A stretch of DNA of 64,000 nucleotides from Lotus japonicus (GCF_012489685.1 NC_080043.1:36657127-36721126), one strand, 5' to 3'. Shown: positions 11,801 to 24,114, numbered from the stretch's first letter. The notes: a model not told the origin generated them from the letters alone. Made by a program: numbers and translations.

Positions 11801-12737
11801 TATCATTCCAATATTCACGGTAAAGTAGTTGTTATGTGACTTTGCGGTCACATCTTCGAGAAGTGGAATCAGCCTCTTATAAAAGTGCAAGGTAAGGTTG
11901 CCTACATTAGATCTACAAATTGGATCCGACCCCTCCCTGAACCTCGCGCATAGCAGGAGCTCTGTAGCACGAAGTTTGCCCCCAATATCATTCCGATATT
12001 CGATATTGTAAAAAATTAGGGACAAATAATCCTAATACCGCAACAATTGCGGTCGTGAAACAGTCTTGATATCACGGCCACAATCGCGGTCATGGACATA
12101 GATTTAAAACCATAATATCATTAAAATTTAAAAATTTCTCTAGAGTCTACTCTTGATTTTAGAGAGTCAACTCCTCATTCTATTACATTTCACTAAACCA
12201 TGAAATCCAAGCACATAGTCAAAGGGTTTACCTTCAGAACAGATGCAAGTAGGTCATCTGGAAGGGTGTCCTTGAAGCCTCCACGCTTTGCTTTGCAGAT
12301 GGCAGTACGATATGCTCTGGTTATCATAGCAATGAAATCCAAATCAGAGTTTATAGTCATCAACAAAAATAATAAATTAGAAAAACAAACACACAGCAGA
12401 TTCATATTCATATTGCTATGATATTAACGAACTTACGCTACAATGACCACATCATCTTCAGATCCACTTGTTTTTCCCTGCAAAGAATTCTCAGCAGCAC
12501 AGACTGAAGCCTACAAATTAAAAACACCGACTATAAAACAGAGAAAACAAATAGAAAACACTCTTATAATCAAAATGCACAACAGAACAGAGGAATCAGG
12601 TGAAAGATTGAAATGGTATGATTATGAATATGCAAACTTACAGTGAGATCAGTGGATTGAGGTGAAAAAGATGAAATTGAAGAACTGGGTTGAAGATGTT
12701 CAAGGAGGACTCTCTGTCTTTGAATTGCTTTCTCCAT
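8894..12737 (-). CDS. KAT2: Peroxisomal 3-ketoacyl-CoA thiolase (KAT2/PED1 type), 13 exons
   Basis: This enzyme catalyses the last step of peroxisomal fatty-acid beta-oxidation, thiolytic release of acetyl-CoA. Exons, in gene order: 12642-12737, 12437-12510, 12232-12316, 11447-11573, 11213-11311, 11048-11118, 10857-10964, 10563-10640, 10349-10481, 10154-10250, 9839-9962, 9531-9723 and 8894-8940. They total 1332 bp (443 aa), all with GT-AG introns and no frame break. The N terminus [15 protein letters not shown] contains a PTS2 signal (R7-x-x-x-x-x-x-H14-L15). Active-site residues are present: Cys139 in NRQCSSGLQ, His395 in [10 protein letters not shown] and Cys427 in SMCIG. NEAF is at 363-366. 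Two oddities: the loop after GAGLE ([17 protein letters not shown]) differs from the usual plant sequence, and the protein stops at ERGDC, about 20 residues shorter than Arabidopsis KAT2 as I recall it. KAT2 is a family-level symbol; a closely related paralogue is possible. Confidence 0.95.
11817..11983 (+). mobile_element. Au-type SINE in thiolase intron 3
   Basis: The body carries the characteristic Au words: gtaaggttgcctacattaga, gacccctccctgaacctcgc and gcatagcaggagctctgtag. It is flanked by an 18-bp target duplication with one mismatch (aatatcattccaatattc at 11799-11816, aatatcattccgatattc at 11984-12001). It is antisense to the thiolase transcript and lies inside an intron, so no effect on the protein is expected. 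Confidence 0.85.
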
Positions 12738-12819
12738 GCTTTGACCACCTCTGTCTTTGCCTATGGTTCTGTCTGTGTGTGCTGTGAATGTTGTTGAATT
12801 TTTGCAAAGGAACTGTCAC

Positions 12820-12836
12820 TAAATATATATATAGTG
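12820..12836 (-). promoter_or_regulatory. TATA box of the thiolase gene
   Basis: On the minus strand this reads tatatatatatt, about 85-95 bases upstream of the thiolase start codon at 12737. That is a plausible distance for a TATA box with a short leader. It is inferred from sequence alone. Confidence 0.45.
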
Positions 12837-13798
12837 AATAAGAGAAGAGAGAATGACATGAAAGTTTGAGGAAATGGACTAGCAAGTTCCTTCACAGTCC
12901 AGTCAACCACAATACAATAAACGGTTTCGTTGAAAGTTTTCATTGGGAACAAAAATCTTTATTGCAATGAAAATATAAGAATGTAATTGATATTTCATTT
13001 AATTTTCAGTGAGAAAAAACATTTTAGATTATTATTATGATAAGTAGTAGGAGTACTATAATAATAAAAGAGAAATAAGATGGGAAAAAAATGTGAAAAT
13101 GGGATAAAAAAAAATTAATTTCTATAAACTTAGGGTTTAAATTTTGTTAACACAATCAATATCAGATTTTATGTACCAAAAAAAGTCAATATCAGATTTT
13201 ATGTATGTAATAAAAACTGTTTTCTTATTTCATTTCATTACAATTTCAGTGCGTCGTTTTTTTTTTTATTAAAAAACATAAATAAATGAATTGAAATGAA
13301 AAATTAACAAAAAAAAAATGCGTTTAAGCTATGAATGATGCGGTAAGAGCACCACAACAATGAAGAGTGAATGACTAACCATCGCACTATGAGAACTCAA
13401 GCGAAACAATAAACGGATGATCACAAAATATGTTATATTTTCATAAGTTTATTCTCATATATGTCAACCGACGTATTTTGTGACCAATCATTTATCTCTC
13501 ACCACTTGAGATTAGTCTATATTGTGATGGGTGCATACTTTGGTTGATAAAAAACCTTAAATTAAATAATGTGACTCCATGTATTCACGGATCGACCAGA
13601 ACAAAGTACTTGAATATTATTAGATTCCTTATTAAATTAATAATGCTCACCGGCCGCACTACACTACTACAGGTTGTCCGGTTCAGAATTTTGTGAAAAA
13701 AAAAACGTTTTCCACGTATGAAGCGCCCACCAACCAAAACGAACTACGGAGAGAAACAAAAGTTGTTGGATAACTAGAGAAATGAAATTTATTTTAGT
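12837..13798. other. No gene: thiolase upstream region
   Basis: This is AT-rich upstream DNA with homopolymer A and T runs and no supported ORF. It probably holds the thiolase promoter beyond the TATA box. A direct repeat of aatatcagattttatgta occurs near 13149 and 13186. Confidence 0.4.
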
Positions 13799-13945
13799 AT
13801 TTTTTATAGGTAAATGTTAGTGGTTAGTTGTTAGTAAGTTAGAAAATCATTTCAATGTTTTTTTTCAGGATTCAAACCCTTGACCTTCCCCTCCCCAACG
13901 CTTGTGCTCCTAGCTCTTACTACGTGAGCTAACCCTCGGGAGCAA
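13799..13945 (-). mobile_element. tRNA-derived SINE, copy 2
   Basis: On the minus strand it has the same head and tail as the copy at 5317: gagggttagctcacg for box A, a degraded box B (gggtttgaatcc), and an acatttacctataaaaaa tail. The duplication attttagt lies at 13791-13798 and 13946-13953. It is more diverged than the other copies. Confidence 0.8.
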
Positions 13946-13953
13946 ATTTTAGT

Positions 13954-14536
13954 GTAAGACAGGTCTGATCCGGCAGAAATAAAAACTGAACGCATACTTT
14001 TATTTTACTTATTGAAATTCTTCCATTGAATTGAAAATCTTCCATTTCTTCCAAAATTCTTACCCTGAAGGGAACTATCGTTGACCGACTCAGAATTTTG
14101 TGGAAGAATAAAAACATTGGCACGTTTTCCACGTAAGGTGAGATAAATAAAAAGCACCCTTGTGCCCACCAACCAAAATGCATTATATTATTATTATGGT
14201 CTTCACCCTTCAGATAAAATCAGAAGTTGTTCACTGACCAGACAAAAGAAAATTGAACGCATGCAAATTAGTTAGAGATAATCATATAGAATATTTTCAT
14301 TTAATTTATCGAATCCAAATTTTCAATTAATGAAAGCTAATAACTGAGTAGAGTAATGATTTATCATCTAATATGTTTATATGTTCATGAAAAGTACAAG
14401 AAATTTGATTCATTCATTCTTTAAATGGATTTCACTCTATTTTCACACAATTTTGTGTTTTTATTTTCTTCTTTTCCTATCACATCACCTACTAAATCTT
14501 ATAATTTCTCTCTCTTGTGTTTGTATTTCTCTTAGA
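13954..14536. other. No gene seen
   Basis: AT-rich intergenic DNA between a SINE and the truncated 5' end of a LINE. About 14090-14170 partly repeats the sequence at about 13680-13740 (tcagaattttgtg, acgttttccacgta, gcccaccaaccaaaa), so it contains a local duplication. No coding content is supported. Confidence 0.4.
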
Positions 14537-17265
14537 ATACCCCAGCTCTTTTCTACAAGAGATTCTGGGACATAGTCGGTGACAATGTCACTGAACTTGT
14601 TCTCCAAATCTTGAATGGCTAGAAATCCCCCAAAGACATAAACCATACTCTACTAGTTCTCATTCCGAAAATCAAGAAGCCCACACATACAAGCCACTAT
14701 CGCCCTATTAGCCTATGCAGTACTCTCTTCAAGTTGGTAACAAAGGTGATTGCAAACCGCTTAAAACTCATTCTCCCGGATATTGTTTATGAAAATCAAA
14801 GCGCCTTTGTCCCCAACCGCCTCATCACACACAATGCAGTGGTGGCCTTTGAATGGTTCCCCCACATGAAGAGTAATAGGAGCAAATCTGGAAATATTGC
14901 TCTCAAACTAGACATGGCTAAAGCCTATGATAGAGTTGAGTGGCATTTCCTTGAACGAACCCTCACTCAATTTGGCTCCCCCCCCCCAATGGATAAAGGT
15001 TGTGATGAGCTGTGTGAACACTGTTACATTCTCAGTCTTGATTAATGGCAGCCCTGATAAGTGCTTTCCTCTTGGTAGAGGCCTTAGACAAGGTGATCCC
15101 CTCTCACCTTACTTGTTCGTTCTGTGTGCAGAGTTCCTATCAGCTATGTTTCAACATGCTATTGCCTCCAAGACCCTCTCAGGTATTCGTATCACTCCAA
15201 GAGCACCTACAATCTCACATCTATTTTTTGCAGACGATAGTGTGATTTTTGCAAAGGCCTATATACAAGAGGCAGCAACTATCCTTCATGTTCTACACTC
15301 TTATGATGTTGTTTCTGGACAAAATATCAACCTGGACAAATCAGAGATCTCCTGGAGCTGTGGAGTACCTAGAACCCGTGTGGAAACATTTCCAGAGAAT
15401 GAAAGCAGTGGAGAGCCACTCGAGATATCTGGGCCTTCAAACTCTAGTGGGCCGGTCTAAAACTCAGGTCTTTGCCTTTGTGCGAGATAGAGTATGGAAA
15501 AAGTTGAAAGGCTGGAAGGAGCGCATTCTTTCTAGAGCGGGGCGTGAGGTGCATGTTAAATCAAACAAACAGGCTATCCCTACCTACATCATGGGATGCT
15601 TTGCTCTTCCTAACTCCCTATGCAAACACATTGAAAGCCTTATAAGCCGATTCTATTGGGGAGGTGATGTGGACAAAAGGAAAGATCACAAAGAGGAAAT
15701 CTTAAGGGGGTTTAGGTTTCTGTAGCATCAAGGAATTTAACATAGCTCTACTTGCTAAGCAATGGTGGCGACTGAGAACAAACCCAAATTGCTTTCTTGC
15801 TAGGACATTAAAGGCTAGATACCATCCCCTTCTGAATTGTCAACAACATAACTTGGCTATCGCCCAAGCTTCACTTGGAGAAGCATCCTGGGAGCTAAAT
15901 CAGTGATAGACAGCGGGTTAGCTTGGAGAATAGGAAATGGTAAATCAGTGAGAATATGGCAAGACAAATGGCTGCCTAATATGCTAGCACCAAGGACAGG
16001 AATTGGGACACAAAACTCTGAACTACAACCAGTTTGGGTCTCATAGTTAATCAATAGTGAAACTAACATGTGGGACACCCAAAGGATTGCTGCAATTTTC
16101 ACCCAACCACAAGCGGAAATGATCCTAAAAATTCCCCTACCAACTCAAGCCAGAGAAGATCAGCTCATGTGGAATCAATCAAAGCAGGGGAACTACACGG
16201 TCAAGTCGGGGCACCACTCAACTCTCTTTAACACCGATGAGGCCTCCACCTCCAATCCAAATACCAGCTATATCTGGCCCACCATTTGGGAAGTGAACAC
16301 TCAACCGCGCTGCAAAGAATTTATGTGGAGAGCAGCCCAGAACGCACAACCAGTGAAGGTGAAACTCCAACAGAGAGGTATCTCCACTGATCTTATTTGT
16401 CCCCTCTGCGGTGAAGATCAAGAACCAGCCTGCCATGTTATCCTTACTTGCCATGAGGTTAGAGCCATTTGGTTTCTATCCCCGCTTAGGCTAGTAGAAG
16501 GCATGGACTTCAAAGCTTGGCTAGAGCACTTGCTATCTAACCTCCCTGAATCTGGACAAAAGTGGCTTTTTTCTTTGGCATGGGCCATCTGGAAAAGAAG
16601 AAATATGTGGGTCTTTGACGAAAAGAAGTTGCCACCTGACCAAGTGATCCTCCAAGCTTCCAGAATGGTGATACCAGAAGCTGAACCAAAAGAGCGCCAA
16701 TAGAACCAAGTTTCCCCCACTCCCCCTCGTTGGAAACCGCCAAGAACAGGGTCTCTCAAAGTGAATTTCGACGCCTCCATCCACGAAGGAAGAGGGACTG
16801 GTTTGGGAGTGGTATACAGGAACCACGCAGGCAGAACTCTAGCAGCAGGAACTTCCTTCATCCAGGCATAATATGAACCAGCAATAGCAGAGGCCCTATC
16901 TCTTCGTAGATCCAGCATTCTGGCCGGAGATTTGGGTTTTCAAAACCTTGAGCTGGAATCATATTGCCTTCAGTCTGTCCAAGCTTGGGACATATTAAGT
17001 CCCCACAACAATTACTTGGCTTCAATTGTCCAGGATTACAAGTCACTTTCTTCTTCTTTTCTTAATTGTAGTTTGAAGTATTGTAATAGATTGGCTAATG
17101 GTGTACCTGATCACCTGGCTAAGTTAGATTTTGATTACCAGGATCAGGTTTGGGTAGGATTTGATCCCCCTGGTACATCTCTTTTGATTCAGCAGGATGG
17201 TGCAAGTTGTACCCGTTTTGAGGCTTCTACCTCTTAATTAATGCAAATGGAACTTCAAAAAAAAA
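14537..17265 (+). mobile_element. 5'-truncated LINE (L1 type) with decayed ORF2
   Basis: Reverse transcriptase blocks appear in order: NRLKLILPDIVYENQSAFVP (from about 14755), LKLDMAKAYDRVEWHFLE, GRGLRQGDPLSPYLFVLCAE and the catalytic FADDSVIF (about 15228-15251). A zf-RVT block follows (ICPLCGEDQEPACHVILTC near 16400), then an RNase H-like region starting KVNFDASIHEGRG near 16760. The frame shifts near the C-run at 14982 and again near 15330, and stops occur at about 15723, 16700 and 16870, so it is not functional. It begins inside the RT domain, which is typical 5' truncation, and ends in an A-run at 17257-17265. The 4.3 kb element starts only ten bases downstream. Confidence 0.9.
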
Positions 17266-18360
17266 TATAAGGTGTGTAAGGTCGTGTATAAGTAACGAAA
17301 ATAAACTTGGTTAATTTCCCGCTTTAATGCTTGTTGGCGTGATTTCTAAGTGTGACTTTGTATGATGGATTTAGTTCAATGGGAATTTACGATTATTAAG
17401 ATCGAAGTTAGTTTTCCACGCATTCCTTATGAGAATAGCCTAAGAATTTGGTTACGTTTTGAAAACAGTCGAAACAAGGGCGCTTTTGCCTATAACGAGA
17501 TTTATATATTAATTTACTGTTTGAAGGGAAATTAAATATTTTCCTTCTCGTTACTATCATGTATTCGTAATTTGGGGAGTTTTGACTGTAATGTTGATAG
17601 GTTTTAATTTCGGACCGGGGTTAGGATTTTCTCTCCTATTGTAAGGGTTTTAGTATATGACTTCTGGGCCCCGGACGAGCATGTTTAGGACTCCAATTCG
17701 AAAGCCCATGTATCACCAGATGATTCCACTTAATTAAAGGAATTCAGTTTTAAAATAAAAATTCTCTCGTTGGGGAAACATTTCGGGTCGAAAACTAACC
17801 GATCTAGGTGCACGTTGCTCCGATATTTTTTTAAGGGCCTTAGGAGATATTTTTGGGTGTGGGCCTCTTGTGGAGGGTGATATGTCCTAATGAGTGGATA
17901 AAAGATGATAAACCCTCTTAACAACACATTTTCTCCACTTAAGCCCTTAAAAAAAAAGAAACTCAAGACACACAACACCAAGCTCACGGCCTAGAAAGAT
18001 AGGGAGCAGAGAGAAACGTTTCTTGAGGTTCTCTCGTGTTCTTGACTGGATTTTGATGACCTTAGAGTTTAGATTATGGAAGAAAGCCTTGGTTCTTCTC
18101 TTTGAACCCAAAACTGCCGCTATCACCTCTTTATCTCCATCTTTATCTTTATCATCTTCTTTGGTTTCATTTCTTGTGTTAAGGTATGTAGTCACACGAA
18201 GCTTTCATTCGATGGGCTTGAGAGTGTTTTCCATGGTTGTTTTATGCTTTTGAGATGGGTCTTAGTTGGTTTGTTTGTTGGTGCATGAAAAGGGGAAAAG
18301 CCCAAATGTTTGAAACTTTATGAACCTTATAATTTGCTTATAACATGATTTATGCTAAGT

Positions 18361-19689
18361 TTTTTTTTTATAAGCAAATGAATTATATTGAAGAGAAACA
18401 CACGGGGTACTTCAACTCATACAAGAGATAGAGAGGAAGCAACAAGAAAATAAACATACGGTTTAAAACAGAACAAACATAAAGCTCTCATCCAAAGAAG
18501 AAGAAAACCCACCACACAGCACCTCTAAGGAGACAGATTAAAGAAATCATGCCTCATTAAAACTTTACCAGGAAAAAACCCCCTTGGGAAAACCTGGTGA
18601 AGGAAAAAGAGTACATGATTTTAAGAATCAAAGCGGAGTGTTCAGGGAGGACTAAATGAACTATGTGATAATCCAACAGACTAGAACCATGACTATATAT
18701 CAGTACAACCTCCAAGAGGTAGCTAAAACCAATTATCCCACAAAAAAGAAGAGCACGTCCCCAATTCTTTTAAGTCTTCACAAAGCTCAACTGCCAGCAC
18801 ATATGAAAATCATTCCTTCAATACTTGTAGCCATCAACACCCGCCAGCCAAAAGCAAAACAAAATTGAGAAATTGCAGGAACAGAATAGGAGAGTTCTAC
18901 GCCTTCATGGTGCAAAACAAGAGTTGCACCGTCACAACAAAAGTAAAAGATCTTCCACACCTGCATCAAAAACAAATAGAACAGAAAAAGACAGCACAAG
19001 TCTACAGCTAGAATCTCCTTCCAGAACAAAACAAACCCCTTCCGCATGCAGCAACATCTCATTATACAAGTCTAATGCAGCAAGTAGGATTCACCAACCA
19101 CTCATAATGTGAGACAGAGAAATTAGTTTCTTTAGCTCTCAGCCAAAACCAGGATCTGAATTGCGCTAACTCAAAACATCTGTCGATCTCCACATTCTCG
19201 CCTCTAAAAACTGTACTATTGCGGTAGAACCAAATTGCAGAAACAGTTGCAACCCAAATTAGAGCCAGCACTCTTGATGATTTCTGATCTCCCCCCAAGA
19301 GCATGGCAGAACATAAGGAAATGAGAATTTGGTTCCATGGGCAAAACCGAGACAACCCCAAGCCAGTTCAGAATCCTCTGCCACACCTTCCAACTGATAG
19401 GACAACTAAAGAACAGATGATTGCAAGATTCTTCAAAGTCCAGGCAAAATCTGCAAACGGTTTCTGCATTGGGGGGCAGGGCATTCCTACGAGCTAACTC
19501 GGCCATACATGGAACTCTATTAAGACCCACCCTCCATGCCAAGGCAATCGAATTTGATGGTGCTTTTGACTGCCAAAGCTTTCTGAAAAAATTGTCCTCA
19601 ATTTCTTGAATTTCACCATGCAACTCCTCATAAGCAGATTTGACAGTAAAGGATCCAGAACCATCCTTGATCCACACCCAAGAATCCCT
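18361..19689 (-). mobile_element. 5'-truncated LINE nested in the LTR-type element
   Basis: It is flanked by a perfect 16-bp duplication (atgatttatgctaagt at 18345-18360 and 19690-19705). The A-tail appears as T's at 18361-18369, so it reads on the minus strand. The right part encodes the ORF2 C terminus: SGSFTVKSAYEEL, then a zf-RVT block (CRFCLDFEESCNHLFFSCP), then in another frame ALIWVATVSAIWFYRN and the terminal WFWLRAKETNFSVSHYEWL. One frameshift near 19300 marks decay. The remaining ~700 bp on the left is 3' untranslated sequence. Confidence 0.93.
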
Positions 19690-20344
19690 ATGATTTATGC
19701 TAAGTACTTTCACATTTTATGTTTGGGTGACCTTTAATTTAAGATATATGAAATCAATTTTGGAAAACCCCAATTTTGTAGTTTCTAGGGTTTGTCAAGT
19801 TATGCTTTTTGGTTTAAGTCTTTTAAAAGAGAAATGAGCATGTCTTAGGCTTTCCAAAAATAGTAATATTGATGCATGATGTTGAACTTGAGAAATTTGC
19901 GATTCAAGTATGACTTGTATGAGTATTTGATTGGGGTTTTCACCATAGAAATGACATGAATATGCTTAGGAATTAATTACTTTTGGAAGAAAATATTTGG
20001 TGAATATCAGTGTCCAAGTGTCGAGAAGAGAAAGACAACTGAGTTCGGTCATCAAGAGGATGGACTGTTGTAGTGCGAGAAGTCAATCGGGAGCAGGAGG
20101 AACTCCTTTCTTGTTAAGAAAATTATTCGGGAAACCATCGTTGTTTAAGAGTATTGTAGAGACAATAACTGTTAGCTAGAGACGTATATCCTTGTGAGAG
20201 CGTTTTGTTGTATGGCTAACTAATGTATGCATGCATGTATATATGTTGAGGTTGGGATGATATAAAGATCAAACCTCATAAAGGTTGAGGCAATCGCAGA
20301 TCGAGCCTTCAATGGAAGCATACCTAGAGGGTATTGGCTTCCAA

Positions 20345-20590
20345 CATACGCGAGTTAGTATGTTCAACTAGAGTGGGTTCAATTGATTCAGTGATGATAT
20401 TTTGATACACAGAAGTTAGTATGTTCAACTAGAGTCGGTTGGATCGACTTGGCGATGTCGTCTTTTGCCATACGTATGCCAGTATGGTCAACTAGAGTGG
20501 GTTGGATCGACTTGACGATGTCTGGGTGGTAAGGGACACCCGAGTTAGTATGGTCAACTAGAGTAGGTTGGACCGACTGCAAGGTGCCCG
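20345..20590. repeat. About 62-bp minisatellite, four copies, inside the LTR
   Basis: Copies begin near 20353, 20414, 20476 and 20543. Each contains tcaactagagtgggttgga or a close variant followed by tcgacttg-cgatgtc. On the minus strand the repeat encodes a recurring QPTLVDHT motif, but the ORF is only 72 codons and is probably incidental. Confidence 0.8.
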
Positions 20591-21849
20591 ACCTATTAAG
20601 TGGCAATTCTGTTGTGTTGCCCCGCCTACCTTGCGAGGAGGCTTGTTATATGGATCATCTTTCGAGCATTCATTGCACGAGTATAAATGAGCAATTAACT
20701 TGATGTGTTTTTATGCCTATTCTTTGATAGTGTAGAATGATAATACAACTCCACTTACTAATGTGATATGATTATGTGCATTGTGTTGCTTGTGTTTCAC
20801 AATATTATATGTTGTGGTTACGAAGTATACATCTCTGTGCTATATTATATACTATTATTTGGAAGTTGACCCTTGCACGCCATTGTTTGTATGTTTGTGC
20901 TTGGGCGGCTGGAAACCGTCAAGTGATGGAGGATGGAGGATAATGTGGAGGTATCTCGGACACTGTCACCAGATCACGACGAGGATCCACCGCACGATAT
21001 TTTCGAGCAAGAGGAGGTGGACGTTGCGGATAGAATTGATCGAACCGGACGAGCGAGAGAGCCCGTCATTCAACAATGGGTCGTTTGTTGAAGAGTCGAC
21101 GAGCATGGTGGACATGTCCTCTTGGGTAGAGTGTTGTCTCTTGTTAGTGCAGTACCTGGAGAGTTTGATCAGCACGTGTGTGTACTTTGTGACAAAGTAG
21201 GTCTCTGACATATTGCTTTCGATGTGGTGCTCCTATGATGGAATCACATGGAGTTGTCGAACGTAGGTGTCTAGGCTAACGACCATTTTGGGCTAACTAT
21301 TTCTTTTCAACATTGTAAACACTCATGTACTATATTTTTACGACTGGTTGTGGAGCTTGTATATACACGTGGTGGGTTAGTATGTACGTATGGTCTTTAT
21401 GCATACCATGTTCTGAATATATCTTTCGCTTTGAAAAAGAAACAAAAAATACCCGCTTTCAAGAACTGCTCATGAAAACTATTGCTTATTTATTTGGAGA
21501 AAGTTTACTATTGTGACCCCCAAAAGTCGGAGCGTTACAAGGTGTGAACAAAATATTTTTGAAGAACCCAACACCCGACTCTATAACCCTAAGCATTCGT
21601 GTACAATATAATGGTGGAGCGCCCCTTAAATGTTTGAGGCCTCCACGAGCCATCTATTTCAAAAGCCAAAAATTGACAACTCTTTTAGGTGGCACTCTCC
21701 CAGTCTTTGTCTAATTTGACTTTACTAGTCCTATGCTATAATTAGTTACCTGATTATGTTACCTGATTATGTCATATATAATTTTATGCATACATTTTTA
21801 CTTGATAACAAATATTCAAAAACTATTATTTTACGTCATAAATATTTCA

Positions 21850-22805
21850 GATCTTAAAAATGATGATTTCCTATTATGATGATCACAAATTGATATAAAT
21901 TAGTACAATTACAAAATCATTGATCTCAATCTTTATTATTTATAGAAACTTAATAAATATGTTCCCAAAATTTGGTCATTATAATTATTAAGTTTCCTAA
22001 CATTATTCAATTTCATTTATAAGTTAAGACAGATTTGAAAAATTTGAAAATGATTATTTCCTAAAATGATAATAACAAATTGATATAAATTGATACAATT
22101 ACAAAATTATTGGCCTCAATCTTATTATTATATAAGCTTAATAAATTTGGTCATTTCAATTATTAAGTTTCCTAACATTATTCAATGTCAATTAGACAAA
22201 TTAAAAAAAATGAAAATGATGATTTCCTAAAACGTTGATCGCAAATTGATATAAATTGATACAATTACAAAATCATTGCCCCAATCTTTTTTATTATAGA
22301 AACTTAATAAATTTGGTCCCATAAAATTTGGTCATTACAATTATTAAGTTTCCTAACATCATTCAATCTCATTTATAAATTAAGACAAACTCAATAAATT
22401 TGAAAATAATGATTTCCTAAAGTATTGATACAATTACAAAATCATTGACATTAATCTTTATCATTATAGAAACTTAGGGCTTATTGATTGTAGTTTTTTA
22501 AAATTGTATTTAAAACTTTTTTTCAAGAAAAAAATGTTTAAATTAGATTTTTTCCAACATTAAAAAATAGTAATATGAAAAACTAAAAACTGAAATAGAA
22601 AACAAATTTTTGTTGTTTTGATATTTTAGTTTTAAAAACAGAAATTGAGAACTATTTTCGAAAACCGATTTTGAAAACAAACAAGTTCTTAAATTTTCTA
22701 GTTTTTAAAAACAGAAAACAGTTTTCAATAACTAGTTCTTAATTTTTATCAATACAAGTATTAAGTTTCCTAACATCAATCAATCTCATTTATAAATTAA
22801 GACAA
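21850..22805. repeat. AT-rich tandem repeat, units of about 170-190 bp
   Basis: The landmark gatttcctaaaa (or gattatttcctaaaa) recurs near 21864, 22051, 22221 and 22411. Each copy is followed by aaattgatataaattgatac, then acaattacaaaatcattg, then a taagtttcctaacat block. A final part unit at about 22748-22805 is separated from the rest by the MITE at 22477-22738. It is non-coding and resembles satellite DNA. Confidence 0.8.
22477..22738. mobile_element. PIF/Harbinger-like MITE with TTA duplication
   Basis: This 262-bp AT-rich palindromic insert starts gggcttattgattgtag and ends caataactagttc. It is flanked by tta at 22474-22476 and 22739-22741 and interrupts a tandem repeat unit. The interior alternates gttttaaaaac-type words, as in the related element at 51633-51890. 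Confidence 0.6.
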
Positions 22806-22820
22806 ATTTAAATTTGATTT

Positions 22821-22970
22821 GTCCATGAGGGTTAGCTCAAGTGTAAGAGCTAGGGGACATAAGCGTTGGGGAGGGGAAGGTCCAGGGTTCGAATCCTGGA
22901 AGGGAATTTTTAAGGGATTTTCTAACTTACTAACAACTAATCACTAACATTTGCCTATAAAAAAAAAATT
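22821..22970 (+). mobile_element. tRNA-derived SINE, copy 3
   Basis: Box A is gagggttagctcaagtg, box B is agggttcgaatcctgg and the tail is acatttgcctataaaaaaaa. The 10-bp duplication aatttgattt lies at 22811-22820 and 22971-22980. It belongs to the same family as the copies at 5317, 13799 and 61278, and the intact B-box suggests it is fairly young. Confidence 0.9.
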
Positions 22971-22980
22971 AATTTGATTT

Positions 22981-24114
22981 CTTTAATTATTATTGTTTAT
23001 TAACGTGTCAAATACTTGTCAAAAGAGAGTGTAAATTGTTTGGAAACGATATTATGTGATATATTCAAAACTGAATAATTATATATCAATATGAATATTA
23101 TTTTCTTACTCATAACTTTTGTAAGCAAGCAATTATGTAAAATCTTGCTTTAGAGTATTTCAAAATTTCCAGCTCAAACATGGAGCAGGCCACCATCCTT
23201 TGCTGTTGCTGCTATGTTTTTGGATGCTTCTGCTTAGTTCTATACTTCTATTTTACTGTTAATCTTCCTCCTGTAACCAAAAAAGAGTATTTCAAAATTT
23301 CAAAAAGTCTTCCAATTTCAAAAAAAGTCTTCAATTTTTATTATAAATACATGTTACTTTTTTTTTTGAAAGTATAAATACATGTTACTAAGTTCTACTT
23401 GTTCAACAACAATAAATGCAATCTATAAGTATATATTTTTGCTAGAATTTGATTAAAACTTAATAATTTGTATGACATACATGTATGTTCAATTTATCTT
23501 TTTATTATAAACTCATGTTTTTTATATTCAAGTCGTGCATGACACGGATTCAAATATTAGTATACAAATAATGGAAATTTTCAAAAGATAAATACATAAG
23601 CTAGAAAAAAGCATTAGTTTAGTTGTAAAGATGAGTTTTCATATTAAGTTTATAGGTACCCATTGGTATTATTGGCGGTCAGCGTAGTTTGAAAGAGGAA
23701 GTATCCATGTAGATGCAGTTGTGTTAAATACTTAACATGAAAGTTTTTGCCACCCATAATGGTTCTATCCGGTTTGAAATTGTGAGAACAATCTAACCAA
23801 AAAAAAAAACCTAGTTATTTGTTTACCTATGTATGGTTAAGTAGGATAATAAAATCATTTAAAGAAAAGTAGCATAGTAAAATACTAAAAGAAAACACAA
23901 CCGTAAACAAACACAATAGTGAAAACAAACACTTAACAAGACATCAACACAGTTGATCTTCGTGCTTTCCACCATGAATGAATCTTCTGTCAGCTTCATA
24001 CACGAGTTGAGGGGGGAAAAAACATTGTTAGGAGCAAGAATACGCCTTGGAAGGTGACAATTGATGAACAATAGCAGAAATCACATGATCATCAATACCC
24101 AACTTGTTAACTTA
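22981..24114. other. No gene: 3' flank of SLD5
   Basis: AT-rich sequence without a supported ORF. The last two hundred bases may be SLD5 3' untranslated region, since the SLD5 stop is at 24115. Confidence 0.4.

Larger units (their letters stand above)
17275..21539. mobile_element. LTR-type element (solo LTR) with 5-bp target duplication
   Basis: It begins tgtaaggtcgtg and ends gtcggagcgttaca, the TG...CA ends of a long terminal repeat. The 5-bp duplication aggtg flanks it at 17270-17274 and 21540-21544. No retroviral coding domain belongs to it. The only such sequence is the nested LINE at 18361-19689, so without that insert it is about 2.9 kb. A four-copy minisatellite lies at 20345-20590. 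I read it as a gypsy-type solo LTR. Confidence 0.82.

Noticed and set aside
16218..17046. Several minus-strand ORFs of 60-166 codons
   Set aside because: They are shadows of the LINE ORF2, which reads on the plus strand with recognisable RT, zf-RVT and RNase H blocks.
20388..20606. Protein repeat QPTLVDHT on the minus strand
   Set aside because: It comes from the 62-bp minisatellite, whose unit lengths vary, so the frame is kept only by chance over four copies.
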